Shown here piece after piece: positions 61,501-64,000 of a stretch of DNA of 64,000 nucleotides. A program made the translations under genes and the position numbers. This stretch comes from Pilaira anomala (Eukaryota > Mucoromycota > Mucoromycetes > Mucorales > Mucoraceae). The stretch lies in contig JAIXMQ010000052.1 of NCBI GenBank assembly GCA_025716855.1, positions 124,001 to 188,000 of the forward strand, written 5' to 3'. A model generated the notes under the pieces. It was not told the DNA's origin, made no database searches, and saw only the letters and a list, made by a program, of their open reading frames with translations. The number at the start of each line of letters is the position of its first letter. Within the stretch, counting starts at the first letter, position 1.

Positions 61501-61725
61501 GAAAATGTTGGATGTCATATTTATAGGTAATTGAATAAAAAAAAAGTATAGTGACTTTAATTTGCAAAAAAAAATTCTAGACCTTTCAATATTTGTATTA
61601 CCTTGCACATGTAAAAAAAAAAAGAAAAAAATATACATCAAAGTCTCATTCTAAAGTAAGGAAAGAGTTTGATTTTTCAATTAAGATTCACAATAAGAAT
61701 GCGGTGACGTTTATGTATGACAGTA

Positions 61726-61763
<38 letters not shown>

Positions 61764-62050
61764 GGAACATATTAAACCAAATGGAGCTATTTTACTCTAC
61801 TAAGTTATCAATACTTCAAATAGCAAGTATCTATCCAGTATCGTGTCTTCAGCAATTATTGTAAAAAAAAAAAAAATTAGCTTGCTATTTGTTTGTAACA
61901 CATAAAAACACAAAATATTATGGATTTCGAAAAACGGAGAAGTGCCAAAAACAAAATCATATGTTTACTTAAAAATTAAGATTTATACACATTAACTGAC
62001 AAAAAAAGTGTTATCCAGAATTTTCTCCTTATTTTTTTCAGATTTTTTGC

Positions 62051-62057
62051 TATAAAA
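62051..62057 (+). promoter_or_regulatory. TATA box of the zinc-finger gene
   Basis: TATAAAA lies 79 nt before the ATG at 62130 and is followed by a C/T-rich tract, the standard fungal core-promoter order. Confidence 0.45.
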
Positions 62058-62073
62058 TGCAACTTTTTTTTTT

Positions 62074-62094
62074 CCCTTTTCCCTTTTCCCTTTT
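62074..62094 (+). repeat. Three CCCTTTT units in the core promoter
   Basis: Three perfect head-to-tail 7-bp units lie between the TATA box and the ATG of the zinc-finger gene. They may be a pyrimidine initiator element or a short slippage product. Confidence 0.8.
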
Positions 62095-62129
62095 CATTTA
62101 AAAAATAATCCAATTTCTTTTTTATAAAA

Positions 62130-62945
62130 ATGACATATTTTTCATCCTCCAAGAATTATTATCACAACAATATGAATTATTATTTGGCAAATCAAACCTT
62201 CTTTTCAGGCGATACTACTGGGTTCACATCATCTTCACTAGCAACTAACTGTAGCTGCGTAGAATGCATCGGATCAGACTATGCCATAAAAAACTCGATG
62301 ACCATGACAGCAAACCCTATTAAAATTGAGCAAGAAAATTTTATTGAAGATAATGTGACATTAACATCAGATACAAATCAACCCAACTTTTATACTTACG
62401 ATTACTCTTACTATCCATTACAATCACCATTGGACATCTGTTATGAAAATAATCATTACTTTATGACAGCCAGTTCTATCTCCTCTTTAAGCTCGCCACC
62501 ACCATTATTGTCACCTGAATTTAACAGTACTGAACTCTTCCAAGCCAATGAGGCATCAGCTACCTATTATAATGCAGTACTGGATTATCCCTTGGATAAA
62601 ACCGAATGTTATTCCACTACAAAAAAGGAATCAACAGTCATCATGAATGGTAACAAGATCGGTAAAAACAAGAGACATGAATCACCTGAATCGAGCTGTT
62701 CGGTATCATCTACTTCTCAAGGAAAAAAGAAATATTCATGTCATTACTGTAGTCGATCCTTTGCTCGTAAATATGATGTGTCTAGACATCAACGCATTCA
62801 TACTGGAAGTAAGCCTTATGTTTGCCCATGCTGCTCTAAAGGTTTCTCACGTTCTGATGCTCGTGTCCGACATTTTCGTACAGAAAATTCATGTAAAGAT
62901 GGTGCAATTAAACTTGGTAGACTTCGAAACAAACGCAAGCATTGA
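62130..62945 (+). CDS. C2H2 zinc-finger transcription factor
   Basis: A single-exon 271-residue frame. The first ~190 residues are Ser/Thr/Asn/Tyr-rich and disordered, with a short Cys pair region (CSCVEC). Residues about 204-255 carry two adjacent fingers: YSCHYCSRSFARKYDVSRHQ, RIH, linker TGSKPY, then VCPCCSKGFSRSDARVRHF. The second finger ends His...Cys (RHFRTENSC), an H-x5-C ending in place of His. A basic tail (GRLRNKRKH) closes the protein. Two tandem fingers with a TGxKPY linker bind specific DNA; the target is unknown. Helix-contacting residues R, D, R in finger 1 and R, D, R in finger 2 suggest a G-rich site. This is inference from general zinc-finger rules. Confidence 0.88.
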   Translation: MTYFSSSKNYYHNNMNYYLANQTFFSGDTTGFTSSSLATNCSCVECIGSDYAIKNSMTMTANPIKIEQENFIEDNVTLTSDTNQPNFYTYDYSYYPLQSPLDICYENNHYFMTASSISSLSSPPPLLSPEFNSTELFQANEASATYYNAVLDYPLDKTECYSTTKKESTVIMNGNKIGKNKRHESPESSCSVSSTSQGKKKYSCHYCSRSFARKYDVSRHQRIHTGSKPYVCPCCSKGFSRSDARVRHFRTENSCKDGAIKLGRLRNKRKH

Positions 62946-64000
62946 AGATACCCAATTCATAAATATAGCATATATTTCCATCGTCCTCGTCATTATTCTC
63001 TCACTGGGCTGTAGATCAATATTACTCAAAAAAAAAAAACATTCACTATGCATCTTCTCCTTTATTATTGCCTATTTTATTCTTTGTCGTCATCTGTTAT
63101 TGTATGTACTTAACCTTTTTTTTTAAAAAAAAAAAGTGTGAGTCCATCTTTTGGTATCCTTCTTTTTTTTTTTTTTAACTTATTCCTCCTTATTTTATAT
63201 GTCTCATTCTTCTTCATATTTAATTTACATTACATTACATGCCCTACTATGTGTCTTTTTTTTTAAAAAAAAAAAAAAAACTTTTTCTATTATTACTCTT
63301 GTGTTGTCAATAAAATAATAACTTGCATTTACTTAATTTGGTCATTATAAAGAAAGTGGCTTCATGTGCCTTATTTTAATTTCGCGTGTCTTTAAAAAAA
63401 AAAGAAACATTAATAATTAGTGCTGCATGAAAAAAAAAAAAATACTTGTATGGAAAACTATAATATCATGCATTGATTTTTGGTAATTGAACCTCTCAGT
63501 TTTGAAATAAGGAGCGAACGCCTTTCTATTTCGGCACTGGCCGTAAAAGTTGGTGATACCTTTAGAAATACAAGGGTAATCAATTGTTTAAAATACTCAA
63601 CCGTTTAATACTTGTTTCCTTTTAAAAGTGAATTTTTAAACTACTTTTTTAAAGTTTTAGTTTTATCGAAAACAAATGAATATCAAGATTTATAAGAACC
63701 TACTTTTGTGTCTAATCACTGGTTCCCTGACTAATATTTGTTCACATTTTCTCAATTTTAAAATCAAAGTCTTACCCCGCCAATTCCCCTCAAGATAAAT
63801 AAAATGAGTCGCAAAATCCAACACTAATGGGTACTTATGTCCGCTACTTGGACCCTTTCTGACTCTTTATTTAGATGCATTTCGAAATCCCCATATATAT
63901 ATATATATATTGTTCGCTTTATAATGATCACTTTCCAATACAGGTGAGCTCATATTGTTATTGTTCAGTCACTAAAGAATTTAGAGTTGGAGATCCAGCT
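62946..64000. other. Right-edge non-coding region
   Basis: 3' flank of the zinc-finger gene, with T/A self-complementary tracts at about 63117-63135 and 63257-63280, an AT repeat at 63893-63909, and no supported gene to the window edge. Confidence 0.5.

Larger units (their letters stand above)
58506..62129. other. Large gene-poor region (3.6 kb)
   Basis: No intact gene or RNA gene is supported. Frames of about 60 codons occur at 59159-59484 on both strands and 60050-60232, but none has family similarity that I can see. Homopolymers are common: a T-run at about 61730-61760, A at 59161-59180 and a T/A tract at 59722-59744. A stretch near 59515-59535 (TTCGAGTCCC) superficially recalls a tRNA T-arm but has no matching acceptor stem. 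The last ~100 nt form the promoter of the zinc-finger gene. Confidence 0.5.

Overview
The window is nuclear DNA from a filamentous fungus, most likely an early-diverging zygomycete-type fungus (Mucoromycota, Mucorales-like). It is very AT-rich and full of long A/T homopolymers. It carries about 80 short GT-AG introns, nearly always under 110 nt, inside tightly packed genes. The gene set includes TOR, an Slt2-type MAPK, Wee1, CYP51/ERG11, SAGA Ubp8, PP4 regulatory subunit, HID1, UNC-50/Gmh1 and Kch1. HID1, a Kch1-type protein and CYP51 together with compact introns fit Mucorales better than budding yeast. The assignment is inferred from families and composition; no species call is possible.

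Layout, left to right. 1-574: 5' part of an unknown minus-strand gene. 575-2208: non-coding, with a decayed Fanzor/TnpB-like C-terminus. 2209-3818: Slt2/Mpk1 MAPK. 4814-6772: RRM protein. 7034-8971: Kri1. 9304-11223: Wee1. 11586-12399 (-): RPS23, divergent from 12948-14525, a WG/GW-rich disordered protein. 16325-18172: F-box protein. 18938-20481: Kre9-domain membrane protein. 21046-23654 (-): AAAP amino-acid transporter with an apparent frameshift. 24475-27632: Psy2/PP4R3. 27796-28215 (-): small protein with a PP1-docking-like motif. 28796-31117 (-): Kelch-BTB protein. 34240-35613: Kch1-type potassium transporter. 36595-44552 (-): TOR kinase, 13 exons. 45299-46873 (-): SWIB protein. 48160-50404: Ubp8. 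50561-52269: ERG11. 52514-52948 (-): Apq12-like protein. 53141-56328 (-): HID1. 56583-57244: homeodomain protein. 57348-58505: UNC-50/Gmh1. 62130-62945: C2H2 zinc-finger protein. The two largest gene-poor stretches are 31118-34239 and 58506-62129.

There is no operon-like logic, but several products share pathways. Growth and cell-wall control is represented by TOR, the Slt2 MAPK, a possible wall-sensor-like protein and Wee1. Ribosome production is represented by Kri1 and RPS23. Golgi trafficking is represented by HID1 and UNC-50. Phosphatase biology is represented by Psy2 and its neighbour. I found no CRISPR array, rRNA, convincing tRNA or intact mobile element. I do not see a clearly new multi-gene system. 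The best leads are the WG/GW-rich candidate Argonaute-hook protein, the Fanzor/TnpB-like relic, start codons isolated on 3-4 nt exons, a GC-AG intron carrying a G-quadruplex-like run, and the frameshifted transporter. Exon boundaries were placed by hand from splice consensus, frame continuity and family similarity. All complete spliced frames were checked to be multiples of three, except the frameshifted transporter.
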